A stretch of 64,000 nt of DNA from Parietaria judaica (lineage: Eukaryota > Streptophyta > Magnoliopsida > Rosales > Urticaceae): assembly GCA_954871525.1 (NCBI GenBank), contig OX940863.1, forward strand, positions 45,304,572 to 45,368,571, written 5' to 3'. Made by a program: the position numbers and the translations under genes. Shown piece by piece: positions 62,033-64,000 of this stretch (position 1 is the stretch's first letter; each line of letters begins with the position of its first letter). The notes beneath the pieces are model-generated. The model saw only the letters and a list, made by a program, of their open reading frames with translations, was not told where the DNA came from and did no database searches.

Positions 62033-63771
62033 TTTCGGCACCTTTTTTGACTTCTAACGAATTCCTACGCAAAATTAAGCTATTAGAACCCAAGATTCCT
62101 TAAGACTCGAAACTTGTTGGTTTTTGGGCTCAATTCACTTAGAATACTATATAAAGAAGGGATATGGAGTAAGATATATGTTTCGGCATCTCTTTTGATT
62201 TTGAACGAACTCTTACGCGAAAGTAAGCTATTAGAGCCTAATATTCTTTAAGACTCCAAACTTGTTTGTTTTTGGGCTAAATACAAATAATATAGTGTAT
62301 AAGAAGGTATATCGAGTAATAGTTAAGTTTCGGCACCTTTTTTGTCTTCTAGCGAACTCGTACGCCAAATTAAGCTATTAGAGCCCAAGAATCCTTGACA
62401 CTCCTATCTTGTTTGTTTTTTGGGCTCAATACAATTAATATAATATATAAAGACTGGATATAAGTAAAATATATGTTTCGGCACCTATTTTGATTTTGAA
62501 CGAACTCTTACGCGAAAGTTAGCTATTAGAGCCCAATATTCTTTAACACTCAAAACTTTTGGGCTCAATACAAATAATATAGTGTATAAAGAAGGTATAT
62601 GGAATAATAGTTAAGTTTCGGCACCTTTTTTTTACTTCTAGCGAACTCGTACGCCAAATTAAGCTATTAGAGCCCAAGAATCCTTGACACTCCTAACTTG
62701 TTTGTTTTTTGGGCTCAATACAATTAATATAATATATAAAGAATGGATATAAGTAATATCTATATTTCGGCACCTATTTTGATTTTGAAAGAACTCTTAC
62801 ATGAAAGTAAGCTACTAGAGCCCAATATTCTTTAACACTCCTAACTTTTGGGCTCAATACAAATAATATAGTGTATAAAGAAGGTATATGGAATAATAGT
62901 TAAGTTTCGGCACGTTTTTTTTACTTCTAGCGAACTCATACGCCAAATAAGCTATTAGAGCCCAAGAATCCTTGACACTCCTAACTTGTTTGTTTTTGGG
63001 CTCAATACAATTAATATAATATATAAAGAATGGATATAAGTAATATCTATGTTTCGGCACCTATTTTGATTTTGAAAGAACTATTACGCGAAAGTAAGCT
63101 ATTAGAGCCCAATATTCTTTAACCCTCCTAACTTTTGGGCTCAATACAAATAATATAGTGTATAATGAAGGTATATGGAATAATAGTTAAGTTTCGGCAC
63201 CTTTTTTTTTACTTCTAGCGAACTCGTACGCCAAATTAAGCTATTAGAGCCCAAGAAACCTTGACACTCCTAACTTGTTTGTTTTTTGGGCTCAATACAA
63301 TTAATATAATATATAAAGAATGGATATAAGTAATATATATGTTTCGGCACCTATTTTGATTTTGAACGAACTCTTACGCGAAAGTTAGCTATTAGAGCCC
63401 AATATTCTTTAACACTCCAAACTTTTGGGCTCAATACAAATAATATAGTGTAGAAAGAAGGTATATGGAATAATAGTTAAGTTTCGGCACCTTTTTTTTA
63501 CTTCTAGCGAACTCGTACGCCAAATTAAACTCTTAGAGCCCAAGATTCCTTAAGACTCCAAACTTGGGTGTTTTTTTTGGGCTCAATACAATAAAGAAGG
63601 AATATGGAGTAATTTTTATGTTTCGGCACCTATTTTTATTTGAACGAACTCTTACGCAAAATGAAGCTATAAGAGCCCAATATTCTATTAAGACTCCAAA
63701 ATTGTTTGTTTTTTTTAGGCTCAATACAAATAATATAGTGTAAAAAGAAGGTATATGGAGTAATAGTTAAG
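62033..63771 (+). repeat. 1.74-kb HOR copy W8
   Basis: 1739 bp with TTCCTACGC in a, GTATAAGAAGG in b and the short k, so it groups with W1-W4. Single-base indels occur near 62947 (CGCCAAATAAGC), 63640 and 63684. Confidence 0.88.
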
Positions 63772-64000
63772 TTTCGAGCACCTTTTTTGACTTCTAACGA
63801 ATTCCTACGCAAAATTAAGCTATTAGAACCCAAGATTCCTTAAGACTCGAAACTTGTTGTTTTTTGGGCTCAATTCACTTAGAATACTATATAAAGAAGG
63901 GATATGGAGTAAGATATATGTTTCGGCATCTCTTTTGATTTTGAACGAACTCTTACGCGAAAGTAAGCTATTAGAGCCTAATATTCTTTAAGACTCCAAA
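63772..64000 (+). repeat. 1.74-kb HOR copy W9 (cut by window end)
   Basis: Contains monomer a (starting with a disrupted TTTCGAGCACC) and most of b; the array continues beyond the window. Confidence 0.9.

Larger units (their letters stand above)
1..64000 (+). repeat. Single-family satellite DNA array (alternating ~140/150-bp monomers)
   Basis: The entire window consists of tandem copies of one AT-rich monomer family, all in the same orientation. The anchor TTTCGGCACC, or a one- or two-base variant, recurs every 119-154 bp without interruption. Two classes alternate. Class 1 starts near GACTTCTAGCGAACTCG and usually carries GAATCCTTGACACTCC or a GATTCC-TTAAGACTC variant. Class 2 starts near TTTTGATTTTGAACGAACTC and carries AATATTCTTTAA. 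Both share AGCTATTAGAGCCC, a T-run, GGGCTCAATAC and a TATAAAGAAGG block. No unique sequence, transposon, gene or orientation switch was seen. Arrays of this kind are typical of eukaryotic centromeric or pericentromeric heterochromatin; that location is inferred, and the species and family name are not recognised. Confidence 0.97.
48226..64000 (+). repeat. HOR domain 3b: second 12-monomer HOR, ~1742 bp period
   Basis: Markers recur at 1738-1757 bp: GTGTAGAAAG (about 51230, 52972, 54713, 56457, then GTGTAGAAAT at 58200, then about 59957, 61711, 63449), GCTACTAGAG, and CCCTCCTAAC with GTATAATGAAGG. The order is a to l with strict 1-2 alternation. The unit has twelve monomers like domain 1b but different variants, so it is an independent amplification. 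Confidence 0.92.

Noticed and set aside
62854..63833. Three short minus-strand open frames (68, 63 and 65 codons)
   Set aside because: All are created by single-base indels in satellite monomers (near 62947, 63640, 63684 and 63713). They overlap one another in different frames and share the same low-complexity translations, so they are not genes.
1..64000. CRISPR array
   Set aside because: Regular spacing exists, but there are no unique spacers: the entire 119-154-bp period is conserved, and no cas genes are present.
1..64000. CENP-B box in the monomers
   Set aside because: I looked for the TTCG....A..CGGG core around the TTTCGG anchor on both strands of several monomers and found no match. 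TTTCGGCACC does not fit.
1..64000. TATA boxes and promoters from the TATATAAAG motif
   Set aside because: TATAAAG or TATATAAAG occurs in most monomers as part of the AT-rich consensus. With no associated gene, start signal or conserved downstream context, I do not annotate promoters, though low-level satellite transcription cannot be excluded.
1..64000. rRNA spacer, tRNA genes or telomeric repeats
   Set aside because: No rRNA-like conserved core, no tRNA cloverleaf with A and B boxes, and no TTTAGGG- or TTAGGG-type tandem runs were seen. The isolated TTTAGGCTC in F/O monomers is not a telomere repeat.

Overview
The whole 64-kb window is one uninterrupted, head-to-tail satellite DNA array. 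I see no protein-coding gene, RNA gene, transposon or other unique sequence. The monomer is about 119-154 bp (mostly 140-153), so about 435 copies fit in the window. A hand count of one monomer gives roughly one-third G+C. Every monomer lies in the same orientation and carries the anchor TTTCGGCACC or a close variant. Both window ends lie inside the array. This points to a eukaryotic chromosome, most likely (peri)centromeric or other constitutive heterochromatin. Plant-like is a guess from monomer size and base composition; I do not recognise the family and cannot name the species.

Two monomer classes alternate, giving a basic dimer of about 290-300 bp. Class 1 opens with a version of GACTTCTAGCGAACTCG and class 2 with a version of ATTTTGATTTTGAACGAACTC. 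Diagnostic variants define longer higher-order repeats (HORs), which I traced by hand. Positions 1-9602 hold a 15-monomer HOR of about 2.20 kb (monomers named A to O). Positions 9603-29866 hold a 12-monomer HOR of about 1.763 kb, which is the same unit without monomers J, K and L. Those 12-mers fall into four subtypes that recur as p-q-r-s, a second-order period of about 7.05 kb. Positions 29867-45853 are a mosaic with an inferred 25-monomer framework, seen as units of 23, 31 and 23 monomers. Positions 45854-48225 are transitional. Positions 48226-64000 hold an independent 12-monomer HOR of about 1.742 kb (monomers a to l), preceded by a 14-monomer precursor.

No genes act together here. The biological content is the amplification history: unequal crossover, loss of whole dimers, gene conversion, slippage deletions and poly-T length change. 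Several dyad symmetries recur in the monomers. The short ORFs present are chance readings of the repeat. HOR units are framed from the TTTCGG anchor of monomer A (or a); boundaries were read by eye and could be off by a base or so.
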